DNA of 64,000 nucleotides, from contig NZ_JALJCW010000003.1 in the NCBI RefSeq assembly GCF_023634025.1, positions 186,001 to 250,000 on the forward strand, read 5' to 3'. The position numbers were made by a program, and so were the translations under genes. Positions 26,181 through 34,594 of this stretch are shown here, one piece after another (positions within the stretch are counted from its first letter, which is position 1; each line of letters begins with the position of its first letter). The notes under the pieces are model-generated. The model was not told the origin of the DNA, made no database searches, and saw only the letters and a list, made by a program, of their open reading frames with translations. Source of the DNA: Hanstruepera flava (lineage in GTDB: Bacteria; Bacteroidota; Bacteroidia; Flavobacteriales; Flavobacteriaceae).

Positions 26181-27203
26181 TTATAAATTTCTAATCTGCT
26201 TTTCCCATAACCAAGCAGATTTCATGGCTTCATCAAGGGTAGATTGGGCTTTCCACCCTAATTGAGTGTTGGCTTTGGTTGTATCGGCAAAAGCTTGGGT
26301 AACATCACCTGCTCGTCTAGGAGCTATTTTATAATTTAAGGATAATCCTGATACCCGTTCAAAAGACTTTATTACTTCTAAAACCGAACTACCAACTCCT
26401 GTTCCCACATTAAAGGTTTCGTAATTAGCTTCATTTTCATTTGAAAGTAATCGTTTCAAGGCAACAACATGGGCCTTTGCCAAATCGACCACATGAATAT
26501 AATCACGAATACACGTGCCATCTGGAGTTGAATAATCGTTCCCAAAAACCGACAAGTATTCTCGCAGTCCTGCGGCGGTCTGTGTAATAAAAGGTACCAA
26601 ATTTTGAGGCACACCAATTGGCAATTCACCTATTTTGGCAGTTGGATGCGCACCTATAGGATTAAAGTATCGCAAGGAAATTGCTTTTAAATCAGGAGTT
26701 ACCTTACAGGTGTCTTGAATAATTTCCTCTCCTATTTGCTTGGTATTTCCATAAGGGGATTCTGCTGGTTTTACTGGAGCATTTTCAGTTATCGGCATTA
26801 CATCGGCTTGACCATAAACCGTGCATGATGAACTGAAAATAAAGTTTGACACTGGTAAATGGCTTAACTCTTGCAGCACATAAACCAACGTATTAATGTT
26901 GTTTTCATAATACAATAATGGTTTTTGGACAGATTCGCCTACAGCTTTGCTAGCCGCAAAGTGGATAATGCCTTTAATATCTTGATGTATTTTAAAAAAA
27001 TCCTGAACTTTATATTTCTCTTTTAAGTCTAGTTTTTCAAAAATTGGTTGTTGGCCAGTTATTGCTGTAATCCCATCAAGAACATCTAGTGACGAATTTG
27101 ATAGATCATCAATTACAACAACCTCAAAACCTTCGTTTTGGAGTTCTACAACCGTGTGAGAACCTATAAACCCTAGTCCTCCAGTTACCAAAATTTTATC
27201 CAT
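26181..27203 (-). CDS. galE: UDP-glucose 4-epimerase
   Basis: A 340-residue extended short-chain dehydrogenase that interconverts UDP-glucose and UDP-galactose with bound NAD. It has the Rossmann motif VTGGLGFIGSHT at residues 6-17, catalytic SSSCTVYG and the YxxxK motif SPYGNTK, and the sugar-binding stretch LRYFNPIGAHPTAKIGE...GVPQNLVPFI and GTCIRDYIHVVDLAKAH. Its start overlaps the stop of the upstream aminotransferase gene by 8 bases, so both are coupled and point to nucleotide-sugar work for envelope polysaccharide or LPS. Confidence 0.96.
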   Translation of the reverse strand: MDKILVTGGLGFIGSHTVVELQNEGFEVVVIDDLSNSSLDVLDGITAITGQQPIFEKLDLKEKYKVQDFFKIHQDIKGIIHFAASKAVGESVQKPLLYYENNINTLVYVLQELSHLPVSNFIFSSSCTVYGQADVMPITENAPVKPAESPYGNTKQIGEEIIQDTCKVTPDLKAISLRYFNPIGAHPTAKIGELPIGVPQNLVPFITQTAAGLREYLSVFGNDYSTPDGTCIRDYIHVVDLAKAHVVALKRLLSNENEANYETFNVGTGVGSSVLEVIKSFERVSGLSLNYKIAPRRAGDVTQAFADTTKANTQLGWKAQSTLDEAMKSAWLWEKQIRNL

Positions 27204-28353
27204 TAATAAATTCTAAAACTTTCGAGGTGATGAATGCTATTTGCTCATCATCCAATTCTGTATGCATTGGCAAAGAAATGACATCCTTTACTAGCTGATT
27301 AGTTACAGTAAAGTCAGGTTCATTGTAACGTTCATCTTGGTAAGCCTTTTGCTTATGCAATGGTATTGGATAATAAACACCACAAGGAATATCATTAGCA
27401 TTTAAAAATTTAACCAAGCCATCACGATCAACTCGGTTTAATTTTAAGGTATACTGATGAAATACATGACAGTTACAGTTGTTACAATTTCCAGAACAGT
27501 CATTGCTCTTTCGGTATGGTGTTTCAATTTTTGGATGATTTTTAAAGGCTTCATCATATTTTGAAGCCGCTTCTTGTCGCGCTTTGTTGTAAGCATCTAA
27601 ATGAGGTAGTTTCGCATCTAACACAGCTGCTTGAATAGAATCTAACCGAGAATTCACGCCAACCACATCATGATGATATCGTTCATACATACCATGATTA
27701 ACAATCCCTCTAATAGTATGAGCTAAATTGTCATCATTAGTAAAAATGGCACCTCCATCTCCATAACAACCTAAATTTTTTGATGGAAAAAATGATGTTG
27801 ATGACACATGACCAATGGTTCCTGTTTTTGCTTTTTTACCATTACTATAGGTATAATCGGCTCCTATACCTTGAGCATTATCTTCAATAACATATAAATT
27901 GTACTCGTTAGCAATATCCATTATGGCTTCCATATTGGCTGCTTGACCAAATAAATGCACAGGGACAATAGCTTTGGTTTTAGGTGTGATAGCCTTTTTT
28001 ATAGCTTCAACACTAATGTTAAAATCATCTGGATTAACATCAACCAAAACAGGTGTTAGCTGAAGCAAAGCAATAACCTCAACAGTGGCAGCAAAGGTAA
28101 AATCGGCTGTTATAACTTCATCTCCAGGTTTCAAACCCAATCCCATCATGGCTATTTGTAAGGCATCGGTACCATTTGCACAAGGGATAACATGCTTAAC
28201 GCCTAAATAATTTTCTAAATTTTTTTGAAATTGATGAACCATGGGCCCATTAACGAATGCTGTGGTTTCTATTACTTCCTGAATAGATGGATTTACAACA
28301 TCTTTTATACGATTATATTGACCTTTAAGGTCAACCATTTGGATTTTTCTCAT
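27196..28353 (-). CDS. DegT/DnrJ/EryC1/StrS-family sugar aminotransferase with Cys insertion
   Basis: A 385-residue PLP enzyme of the nucleotide-sugar aminotransferase family. It starts MRKIQMVDLKGQY, has VIPCANGTDALQIAMMGLGLKPGDEVI, the PLP aspartate region VIEDNAQGIGADY, and the PLP-binding Lys192 in SFFPSKNLGCYGDGGA. Close relatives make 3-amino or 4-amino sugars for LPS or glycans. Oddly, before the conserved HVFHQYTLKL strand there is a cysteine-rich insertion, C286-x3-C290-x2-C293-x-C295. The ATG at 28353 is chosen over a TTG at 28386 because a promoter lies between. galE overlaps its end by 8 bases. Confidence 0.93.
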   Translation of the reverse strand: MRKIQMVDLKGQYNRIKDVVNPSIQEVIETTAFVNGPMVHQFQKNLENYLGVKHVIPCANGTDALQIAMMGLGLKPGDEVITADFTFAATVEVIALLQLTPVLVDVNPDDFNISVEAIKKAITPKTKAIVPVHLFGQAANMEAIMDIANEYNLYVIEDNAQGIGADYTYSNGKKAKTGTIGHVSSTSFFPSKNLGCYGDGGAIFTNDDNLAHTIRGIVNHGMYERYHHDVVGVNSRLDSIQAAVLDAKLPHLDAYNKARQEAASKYDEAFKNHPKIETPYRKSNDCSGNCNNCNCHVFHQYTLKLNRVDRDGLVKFLNANDIPCGVYYPIPLHKQKAYQDERYNEPDFTVTNQLVKDVISLPMHTELDDEQIAFITSKVLEFING

Positions 28354-28359
28354 AAGTTT

Positions 28360-28390
28360 CAAAATTACAAAATTAGCTGTTGCCAACCAA
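28360..28390 (-). promoter_or_regulatory. Promoter of the aminotransferase-galE operon
   Basis: TTG (28388-28390), a 20-base spacer and TAATTTTG (28360-28367) on the minus strand match the consensus fully. A second TAATTTTG copy sits immediately upstream (28368-28375). The -7 box ends only 6 bases before the ATG, so the transcript may be leaderless. Confidence 0.7.
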
Positions 28391-28440
28391 TGAAAGATAG
28401 TTGATAAAAATCAATTTTATAAAGAAAATATTTTAAAGAA

Positions 28441-29700
28441 ATGTATTTTAGCAATAAAGTACAGAATTTGAATATCATTTATAACATTGCAATTGGCCTA
28501 ACAGAACTTTTATTGAAGTTCATTGCTTTATTTAACGCAAAAATTAAGCTTGGTGTGGATGGCCGTTCGCAAACATTTTCAATTTTAAAAAATGCTATTC
28601 TTTCTTCAGATTATTGTATTTGGTTTCACTGTGCTTCTCTAGGTGAGTACGAACAAGGTCTACCTGTTTTTAAAGACATTAAAAAGCTCTATAAAAATCA
28701 CAAAATAGTTTTAACGTTTTTTTCCCCTTCAGGATATGAAATTCGTAAAAACACCGATGTTGCTGATGTTGTAGTTTATCTTCCTATTGATACGAAACAA
28801 AATGCCAAACGTTTTTTAGATATAGTTAACCCAAAATTAACCGTTTTTGTAAAGTATGACATTTGGCCCAACTATTTAAACGAGCTTAAAAAAAGGCAAC
28901 AACGGGCGATTTTAATTTCGGCCCTATTTCGGGAAAACCAATCATATTTTAAATGGTATGGTAATTTTATGCGTAACAAACTATTTGCCTTTGAACATAT
29001 TTTTACTCAAGATTTAAAATCTAAAGAACTACTTAAAAAAATCAATTACCATAACACAACTGTATCTGGTGATACACGTTTTGACCGTGTAGCCAGTCAG
29101 CTTGATCAAGACAATACTTTAGATTTTATTTCAAAATTTAAAAACAACCAACTCTGTTTTGTGGCAGGAAGCACCTGGCCAGAAGACGAAAAAATACTTG
29201 TTGATTATATAAATACCACTACCGAAAACATAAAATTCATTATAACACCTCATAATATAAAAACCGTCCATATTCAAAAACTAAAAGACAGTATTCTTAA
29301 AAAGTCTATTCTTTTTTCGGAAAAAGAAAGTGTTTACCTCCCTAACTTTCAGGTATTAATTATTGACACCATAGGTCTGCTTTCAAAAATATACAGTTAT
29401 GCCAATATAGCTTATGTAGGTGGCGCTATGGGCTCTACCGGTTTACATAATATACTGGAACCAGCAGTTTTTGGCATACCGATAATAATTGGAAATAATC
29501 ATGAAAAATTCCCCGAAGCCAATCTCATGATAAAAAATGCTGGTGTTCTAGAAATTGAAAACACAGAAGACTTTAAATTGATAATGAGCCGTTTAACACA
29601 AGACCAAGAGTTTTTGACTACATTGGGTGAAAAAAATTCAAATTTTATTAAAAAAAACACTGGAGCCGTAATCCAAATAACCAATTACTTACGTATATAG
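28441..29700 (+). CDS. waaA: 3-deoxy-D-manno-octulosonic acid (Kdo) transferase
   Basis: A 419-residue glycosyltransferase that adds Kdo from CMP-Kdo to lipid A precursors at the inner membrane. An N-terminal membrane-associating segment precedes the Glycos_transf_N domain: FHCASLGEYEQGLPVFKDI containing the catalytic Glu, TFFSPSGYEIRK, YLPIDTKQNAKRFLD and KYDIWPNYL. The C-terminal half has VAGSTWPEDEKILVDY and the donor-binding GGAMGSTGLHNILEPAVFGIPIIIGNNHEKFPEA. Length is typical. It is divergent from the aminotransferase-galE operon, consistent with a local LPS theme. Confidence 0.96.
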   Translation: MYFSNKVQNLNIIYNIAIGLTELLLKFIALFNAKIKLGVDGRSQTFSILKNAILSSDYCIWFHCASLGEYEQGLPVFKDIKKLYKNHKIVLTFFSPSGYEIRKNTDVADVVVYLPIDTKQNAKRFLDIVNPKLTVFVKYDIWPNYLNELKKRQQRAILISALFRENQSYFKWYGNFMRNKLFAFEHIFTQDLKSKELLKKINYHNTTVSGDTRFDRVASQLDQDNTLDFISKFKNNQLCFVAGSTWPEDEKILVDYINTTTENIKFIITPHNIKTVHIQKLKDSILKKSILFSEKESVYLPNFQVLIIDTIGLLSKIYSYANIAYVGGAMGSTGLHNILEPAVFGIPIIIGNNHEKFPEANLMIKNAGVLEIENTEDFKLIMSRLTQDQEFLTTLGEKNSNFIKKNTGAVIQITNYLRI

Positions 29701-29808
29701 AACCGAAAGCGAAAAAGACAGATGTTAAAAAATGTTAAATTTTTTAATCTCAATTAAAAATTTGTTTTTAAATTCGCAACTATATAATTAACACTAAAAC
29801 TTAAACAA

Positions 29809-30168
29809 ATGAAAAAATTATTCTTAAGCATAGCAATGTTATTAGCTTTGAGTATTGCTTTAACTTCTTGTAGAGACGAAAAGAAAGCTGATTCTGCTGA
29901 AGAAGCTGTTGAGAACGCAGTAGACGCTACTGAAGACGCAATGGACGAAGCTGCTGATGACGCAGAAGGCGCTATGGAAGAAGCTGGAGAAGCTATTGAC
30001 GATGCAGTTGATGCTGCTGGTGAGGCTGTAGACGATGCTGCAGATGCAGTTGAAGATGCTGCAAACGATGCTGCTGACGCAGTTGACGAAGCTGTTGATG
30101 ATGCTGCTGAAGCCACAAACAAAGCTGTTGATAAAGCTGCTGCTAAAGTAAAAGGAGAAGACGAATAA
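29809..30168 (+). CDS. Acidic lipoprotein built of tandem 11-residue repeats
   Basis: A 119-residue lipoprotein: signal MKKLFLSIAMLLALSIALTSC with lipobox and Cys21 as lipidation site. The mature part is almost only Ala, Asp, Glu, Val and Gly, in seven hendecads of the form A-V-D-D-A-A-D-A-V-E-D: residues 33-43, 44-54, then a 7-residue partial unit, and 62-72, 73-83, 84-94, 95-105 and 106-116. The last two units turn basic. Eleven-residue amphipathic repeats are typical of group 3 LEA-like and apolipoprotein-like helices; similarity to a named family is not claimed. A long, acidic amphipathic helix anchored in the membrane is the expected form. A strong terminator follows. Confidence 0.88.
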   Translation: MKKLFLSIAMLLALSIALTSCRDEKKADSAEEAVENAVDATEDAMDEAADDAEGAMEEAGEAIDDAVDAAGEAVDDAADAVEDAANDAADAVDEAVDDAAEATNKAVDKAAAKVKGEDE

Positions 30169-30192
30169 AACCAACTTTTCCCGAAAACAAAT

Positions 30193-30226
30193 AAAAAAGG
30201 TCTTGATTAAAATCAAGACCTTTTTT
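30193..30226 (+). terminator. Intrinsic terminator of the repeat lipoprotein gene
   Basis: AAAAAAGGTCTTGATT, loop AA, and the complement AATCAAGACCTTTTTT: a 16-base perfect stem ending in a T-run, 24 bases after the stop codon. Confidence 0.9.
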
Positions 30227-30278
30227 ATTACATCTTATTTTATTTAGGTTACCAAAACCACTATTTGCATTCTCTTAA

Positions 30279-30308
30279 TATGACATATAGTGTCGTAAAT
30301 TATGACAT
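30279..30308. promoter_or_regulatory. TATGACAT direct repeats upstream of small-ORF promoter
   Basis: TATGACAT occurs at 30279-30286 and again at 30301-30308, 22 bases apart (two helical turns), with an inverted imperfect copy TGTCGTA (30291-30297) between. The last copy ends 10 bases before the -7 box at 30319. The layout suggests a regulator site. Confidence 0.4.
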
Positions 30309-30318
30309 GACCAAATAA

Positions 30319-30326
30319 TATATTTG
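30319..30326 (+). promoter_or_regulatory. -7 promoter box for the two small ORFs
   Basis: TATATTTG matches TAnnTTTG exactly, 26 bases before the ATG at 30353. No TTG is found at -33; the repeats at 30279-30308 occupy that position, suggesting activator dependence. Confidence 0.5.
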
Positions 30327-30352
30327 CTTCATAATTACGGACACAAAAAAGT

Positions 30353-30556
30353 ATGTTCAAAAAAACTGATAATTTAAAACCCAGTAAACTTAAATCGAAG
30401 CTCAAGGTCAACAGATCAAATATATCTCGTATTGAAAGCGCATTACATGATTTAGGCCAACTTAATATTGAAAAGCAAAACGACTCTATCAGTAAAACCG
30501 AATACTACTTAAGGAAATCAAAAATCATTAAAAAGCTTTATTCTTCTGATTTATGA
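30353..30556 (+). CDS. Small basic protein of unknown function (67 aa)
   Basis: A 67-residue Lys/Ser-rich protein (MFKKTDNLKPSKLKSKLKVNRSNISRIESALHDLG is its first half in two parts: MFKKTDNLKPSKLKSKLKV then NRSNISRIESALHDLG). The second half is helical and ends KIIKKLYSSDL. There is no signal peptide or membrane segment. It has its own exact -7 box and overlaps the next ORF by 4 bases (ATGA), a coupling typical of real gene pairs, so I accept it as a gene. The family is not recognised; the charge would suit nucleic-acid binding, which is speculation. Confidence 0.6.
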   Translation: MFKKTDNLKPSKLKSKLKVNRSNISRIESALHDLGQLNIEKQNDSISKTEYYLRKSKIIKKLYSSDL

Positions 30557-30792
30557 TTATTAAAGAGAAATTACTCATTTTGGAATATCGGTTACTTGCA
30601 GATCTTCCAGTAGACACTACAAAAATAAAAGCCATAAAAGAGTTAAAAACGGCCTTAATGCATATTGATTTCAATACCGAAAGCATTCCTTTTAATGACG
30701 TAAAGCGGTTGATAAAACTATTTGAATCACTTCTCGATAGAAAGCTAACCAAACCTGAAAACATAATTATCAAATCTCTAATTGAAGACTAA
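30553..30792 (+). CDS. Small helical protein of unknown function (79 aa)
   Basis: A 79-residue all-helical protein (MIIKEKLLILEYRLLADLP; IKAIKELKTALMHID; DVKRLIKLFESLLDRKLTKPENIIIKSLIED). It overlaps the upstream 67-residue ORF by 4 bases and is followed by a terminator, so the two form a compact bicistron. Size, basic first partner and coupling recall toxin-antitoxin-like or regulator pairs, but no motif of such families is visible. I make no functional call. Confidence 0.6.
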   Translation: MIIKEKLLILEYRLLADLPVDTTKIKAIKELKTALMHIDFNTESIPFNDVKRLIKLFESLLDRKLTKPENIIIKSLIED

Positions 30793-30825
30793 TATATCTT
30801 AAGAAATAAAATTGCACCAAACAAA

Positions 30826-30856
30826 AAAAGCCTTTATCACTTAGATAAAGGCTTTT
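30826..30856. terminator. Bidirectional terminator after the tRNA operon and small ORFs
   Basis: AAAAGCCTTTATC, loop ACTTA, GATAAAGGCTTTT: a 13-base perfect stem with A/T flanks. It ends the small-ORF transcript (+) and, two bases after tRNA-Leu, the tRNA transcript (-). Confidence 0.9.
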
Positions 30857-30857
30857 G

Positions 30858-30942
30858 TACTGAAGGCGGGACTTGAACCCGCACGGCCATAATGGCCATT
30901 GGATTTTAAGTCCAACGTGTCTACCAATTCCACCACTTCAGC
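30858..30942 (-). tRNA. tRNA-Leu (anticodon UAA)
   Basis: An 85-base class II tRNA on the minus strand. The acceptor stem GCTGAAG pairs with CTTCAGT (terminal G-U), the discriminator is A. The D arm is TGGTGGAATTGGTAGACAC, the anticodon stem TTGGA/TCCAA encloses loop CTTAAAA with anticodon TAA, the long variable arm is TGGCC...GGCCG, and the T arm carries GGTTCAAGTCC. The CCA end is not encoded. It reads the UUA codon, the main Leu codon of this AT-rich genome. It follows tRNA-Gly by 30 bases. Confidence 0.95.
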
Positions 30943-30972
30943 ATCTTGGAATATTTTCAAGAAAGTTTTCAG

Positions 30973-31044
30973 AGCGAAAGACGGGATTTGAACCCGCGAC
31001 CCTCACCTTGGCAAGGTGATGCTCTACCCCTGAGCTACTTTCGC
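30973..31044 (-). tRNA. tRNA-Gly (anticodon GCC)
   Basis: A 72-base tRNA on the minus strand: acceptor GCGAAAG/CTTTCGC with U discriminator as usual for bacterial tRNA-Gly, D arm TAGCTCAGGGGTAGAGCA, anticodon arm CACCTTGCCAAGGTG with anticodon GCC, and T arm GCGGGTTCAAATCCCGT. CCA is not encoded. It is the first gene of a two-tRNA operon (Gly-Leu) ended by the hairpin at 30826-30856. Confidence 0.96.
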
Positions 31045-31141
31045 AGTCTTTTAATGAACGTACAATCTCTCGATTGCGGATGCAAATTTAAAATATTTCT
31101 AGGAAAAGCAAAGCCTTTTTTAAAAAATAATATAATTTATT

Positions 31142-33757
31142 TTAAGCCTGTTTTTTCTTTACCAGCATACGCTTTATTTCATTAAGTTTCATAAGTGCTT
31201 CAACAGGAGTTAGTGTATTGATATCAATATGAAGAATTTCTTCTTTTATATTTTCAAGCAACGGATCGTCTAAATTAAAGAAACTCAATTGCATCTCGTC
31301 ATCTTTCAATGATTTCACTTTATCAGTCAACTCTTCACTAGAATGCGATTTTTCTAATTTCTTTAATATCTTATTGGCTCTGTGAATAACTTGCTGTGGC
31401 ATTCCAGCCATTTTTGCTACATGAATACCAAAACTGTGCTCACTTCCGCCCTCAACCAGTTTCCGTAAAAAAAGTACGTTATCTTTTAATTCTTTAACCG
31501 AAACATTAAAGTTTTTAATGCGTTCAAACGTTTCCGTCATTTCATTGAGTTCATGATAATGTGTGGCAAATAAGGTTTTAGCTTTAGCCGGATGCTCATG
31601 AAGATATTCACTAATGGCCCACGCTATGGAAATTCCGTCATATGTACTAGTACCACGACCAATTTCATCAAGCAAAACCAAGCTACGTTCAGAAATATTG
31701 TTTAGAATAGATGCCGTCTCATTCATCTCCACCATAAAGGTCGATTCGCCCATAGAAATATTGTCACTAGCACCTACACGAGTAAAAATTTTATCAATCA
31801 ATCCTATTTTTGCTGATTTAGCAGGTACAAAGCTGCCCGTTTGCGCTAATAATACTATAAGGGCTGTTTGACGTAAAATAGCCGATTTACCAGACATGTT
31901 AGGCCCAGTAATCATGATCATTTGCTGCTTATCACGGTCTAAATATACATCGTTGGCAATATAAGCCTCACTAGGCGGCAACTGTTTCTCGATAACAGGA
32001 TGACGACCATCTTTGATATCTAAATCATGTGAATCATCAATTATTGGGTAGACATAATTATTGTCATTAGCCAATTGAGCAAAACCACATAAGCAATCTA
32101 ATTGCCCTATTAAATGGGCATTTTGCTGAACGGGTTTGATGTATTGGGTCATCCATTGAATCAATTCCGAAAACAATTGCTGTTCAATGGTTAAAATACG
32201 TTCTTCGGCACCCAAAATTTTGGCTTCGTATTCTTTAAGTTCTTCTGTAATATAGCGCTCTGCATTGACCAAAGTTTGCTTACGAATCCATTCTTGAGGT
32301 ACTTTATCCTTATGTGCATTTCGCACCTCGATATAGTAACCAAATACATTGTTGGAAGCTATCTTTAAAGATGTGATGCCTGTTCGCTCACTTTCGCGCT
32401 CTAACATCCTATCTAAATAATCTTTTCCTGAAGTAGATAAGGCACGTAGGTCATCCAACTCTTTAGAAAAGCCTTCCGCCACTGTATTTCCTTTCAACAC
32501 ATTTACTGGTGGGTCTTCGTTTAAAGTTTCCTTAATTTTTTCACGAAGCACATCACAAGTCTGCAAGGTATCACCTATAATATTTAAAGCTTCATTGTCG
32601 GTATTTGAAGCCAAAGCTTTAATAGGAACAATAGCTTCCAAAGAATTTTTAAGTTGAATAACCTCTCTAGGGTTTACTTTCGCTGTCGCAATTTTGGAAA
32701 TCAATCGTTCCAGATCACCAATACGCTTTGTATAATTTTGAACTTTTTGAAGAACCGTTGTATTCTTACTCAAAAAGTCAACAACCTCGTGACGTTGTTT
32801 GATTTTCTTGACATCCTTAAGTGGTAAAGCCAACCAGCGTTTGAGCATGCGTCCACCCATAGGTGAAATGGTTTTATCAATAACATTCAGCAAGGTTACT
32901 GCATTGTTATTGGTAGAATGGTAGAGCTCTAAATTCCGAATGGTAAACTTATCCATCCACACATAGTCATCTTCAGCAATGCGGCTAATAGACGTGATAT
33001 GCTGCAACTTATGATGTTGCGTTTCACCTAAATAATGCAGAATAGCACCTGAAGCAATAATACCTTCATACAAATCTTCAATACCATACCCTTTTAGCGT
33101 TTTAGTATTGAAATGTTTGATAAGAGTTTCATGGGCATAATCGGTTTGATAGACCCAATCTTCCAAATAAAAGGTGTGAAAATCCTGACCGAAAGTTTCA
33201 TTGAAATGCATCCGCTTTTGCTTGGAAACCAGTATTTCACTCGGGCTAAAATTCTGAAGTAACTTATCAATATATTCAGCATTTCCTTGTGATGTAAGAA
33301 ATTCACCAGTAGAAATATCCAAAAAAGAAATCCCAATAAAAGTTTTACCAAAATAAACCGAACATAAAAAATTATTGGACTTTGATTTTAGAACTTCATC
33401 ATTCAAAGCGACTCCAGGCGTTACCAATTCAGTTACACCACGTTTTACAATGGTTTTGGTTTGCTTTGGGTCTTCCAACTGGTCACAAATAGCCACGCGT
33501 TCACCAGCTTTAACCAATTTTGGCAAATAGGTATTTAAGGAATGGTGTGGAAAACCTGCCAATTCGGTTTCGCTCTCACTACCTGCTCCACGTTTGGTGA
33601 GAATAATATCCAATATTTTGGCTGTACGCACAGCATCTTCACCAAAAGTTTCATAAAAATCGCCTACACGAAACAGCAACAGAGCATCAGGGTACTTGGC
33701 CTTGATGGCATTGTACTGCTTCATTAATGGTGTTTCCTTCTTTCCTTTTTTTGCCAA
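31142..33757 (-). CDS. mutS: DNA mismatch repair protein MutS
   Basis: An 871-residue ATPase that recognises base mismatches and small loops and recruits MutL. The N-terminal mismatch-binding motif is [16 protein letters not shown] (Phe-x-Glu). Connector, lever and clamp domains follow ([21 protein letters not shown] in the clamp/core region). The C-terminal ATPase has Walker [30 protein letters not shown], Walker [17 protein letters not shown] and [10 protein letters not shown]. The first codon is TTG: the encoded [16 protein letters not shown] fits the flavobacterial MutS N-terminus and an in-frame stop lies just upstream. The alternative ATG at 33724 would lose 11 residues. Confidence 0.97.
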   Translation of the reverse strand: MAKKGKKETPLMKQYNAIKAKYPDALLLFRVGDFYETFGEDAVRTAKILDIILTKRGAGSESETELAGFPHHSLNTYLPKLVKAGERVAICDQLEDPKQTKTIVKRGVTELVTPGVALNDEVLKSKSNNFLCSVYFGKTFIGISFLDISTGEFLTSQGNAEYIDKLLQNFSPSEILVSKQKRMHFNETFGQDFHTFYLEDWVYQTDYAHETLIKHFNTKTLKGYGIEDLYEGIIASGAILHYLGETQHHKLQHITSISRIAEDDYVWMDKFTIRNLELYHSTNNNAVTLLNVIDKTISPMGGRMLKRWLALPLKDVKKIKQRHEVVDFLSKNTTVLQKVQNYTKRIGDLERLISKIATAKVNPREVIQLKNSLEAIVPIKALASNTDNEALNIIGDTLQTCDVLREKIKETLNEDPPVNVLKGNTVAEGFSKELDDLRALSTSGKDYLDRMLERESERTGITSLKIASNNVFGYYIEVRNAHKDKVPQEWIRKQTLVNAERYITEELKEYEAKILGAEERILTIEQQLFSELIQWMTQYIKPVQQNAHLIGQLDCLCGFAQLANDNNYVYPIIDDSHDLDIKDGRHPVIEKQLPPSEAYIANDVYLDRDKQQMIMITGPNMSGKSAILRQTALIVLLAQTGSFVPAKSAKIGLIDKIFTRVGASDNISMGESTFMVEMNETASILNNISERSLVLLDEIGRGTSTYDGISIAWAISEYLHEHPAKAKTLFATHYHELNEMTETFERIKNFNVSVKELKDNVLFLRKLVEGGSEHSFGIHVAKMAGMPQQVIHRANKILKKLEKSHSSEELTDKVKSLKDDEMQLSFFNLDDPLLENIKEEILHIDINTLTPVEALMKLNEIKRMLVKKKQA

Positions 33758-33779
33758 TGTTTAACTGATTTTTATATGT

Positions 33780-33787
33780 TACTTTTG
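33780..33787 (+). promoter_or_regulatory. Possible -7 box for the RNA methyltransferase gene
   Basis: TACTTTTG matches TAnnTTTG exactly on the plus strand in the mutS/methyltransferase divergent gap, 92 bases before the ATG at 33880. A TTG lies 26 bases upstream, slightly too far. Confidence 0.35.
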
Positions 33788-33879
33788 CATAAAATGTAGG
33801 ATTGCTAAAGTACTTATTAATTTAAGGTTTTTAAAACATGAAACTTATAAGTTATCTACAATTATCATAAGAAATTAAC

Positions 33880-34419
33880 ATGCGTAAATTAAAAAATAGT
33901 GAGCTAGACAGATTGAGCGTTGATGAGTTTAAAAACACCGAAAAGACACCTATAATTATTGTTTTGGACAATATCCGGAGTTTAAACAACATCGGATCGG
34001 TGTTTAGAACTAGTGATGCGTTTTTAATTGAAAAAATTTACCTCTGTGGTATTACTGCCAAACCACCTCATAAAGATATTCATAAAACAGCCTTGGGCAG
34101 TACCGAAACAGTGGCTTGGGAATATGTTGAAAACACCATAGAATTAGTTAAAAAACTTCAAGCTGAAAACATAACTGTTTGTTCTATTGAACAAGCCGAA
34201 CACGCCATGATGCTTAACGACTTTAAACCAGATTCTTATCAAAAATACGCTCTAGTATTTGGCAATGAGGTTAAGGGTGTTCAACAAGATGTGGTTACGA
34301 CAAGTGATGTGGTTTTGGAAATTCCGCAGTTTGGCACCAAGCACTCCTTAAATATTTCTGTTAGCTGTGGTTTAGTGGTTTGGGATGTATTTAGCAAACT
34401 ACAAAGTTTGTCATCGTGA
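33880..34419 (+). CDS. TrmH/SpoU-family RNA 2'-O-methyltransferase
   Basis: A 179-residue SPOUT methyltransferase that transfers a methyl group from SAM to a ribose 2'-OH in tRNA or rRNA. The three family motifs are all present: motif 1 LDNIRSLNNIGSVFRTSDAF (Asn and Arg catalytic region), motif 2 ALVFGNEVKGVQQDVV, and motif 3 IPQFGTKHSLNISVSCGLVVWD, which builds the trefoil knot. It is a minimal-length member without an N-terminal RNA-binding extension. The target nucleotide cannot be inferred. It is divergent from mutS. Confidence 0.93.
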   Translation: MRKLKNSELDRLSVDEFKNTEKTPIIIVLDNIRSLNNIGSVFRTSDAFLIEKIYLCGITAKPPHKDIHKTALGSTETVAWEYVENTIELVKKLQAENITVCSIEQAEHAMMLNDFKPDSYQKYALVFGNEVKGVQQDVVTTSDVVLEIPQFGTKHSLNISVSCGLVVWDVFSKLQSLSS

Positions 34420-34594
34420 ACCTGATTTAGAATCTTAGGCACTGCTTTTTTTCAATATTAAAATAAAATAGGAAAGGCAATAGATTCTTGTTTGGATGAG
34501 AGTCAAATCTTTATTTATTCTTTTTTATAAAAAATTTATTGTTTTTCAATAAATATTTGTCGTTATTTGCTTTATTATTTTAAATTATTTAAGT

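Noticed and set aside
29754-30216. Long Ala/Ser- or Ser/Phe-rich frames opposite the repeat lipoprotein gene
   Set aside because: They are antisense shadows of the 33-base codon periodicity of the repeat gene.
30946-31185. Plus-strand frame across the tRNA-Gly gene
   Set aside because: It runs through a tRNA on the opposite strand; not a protein gene.
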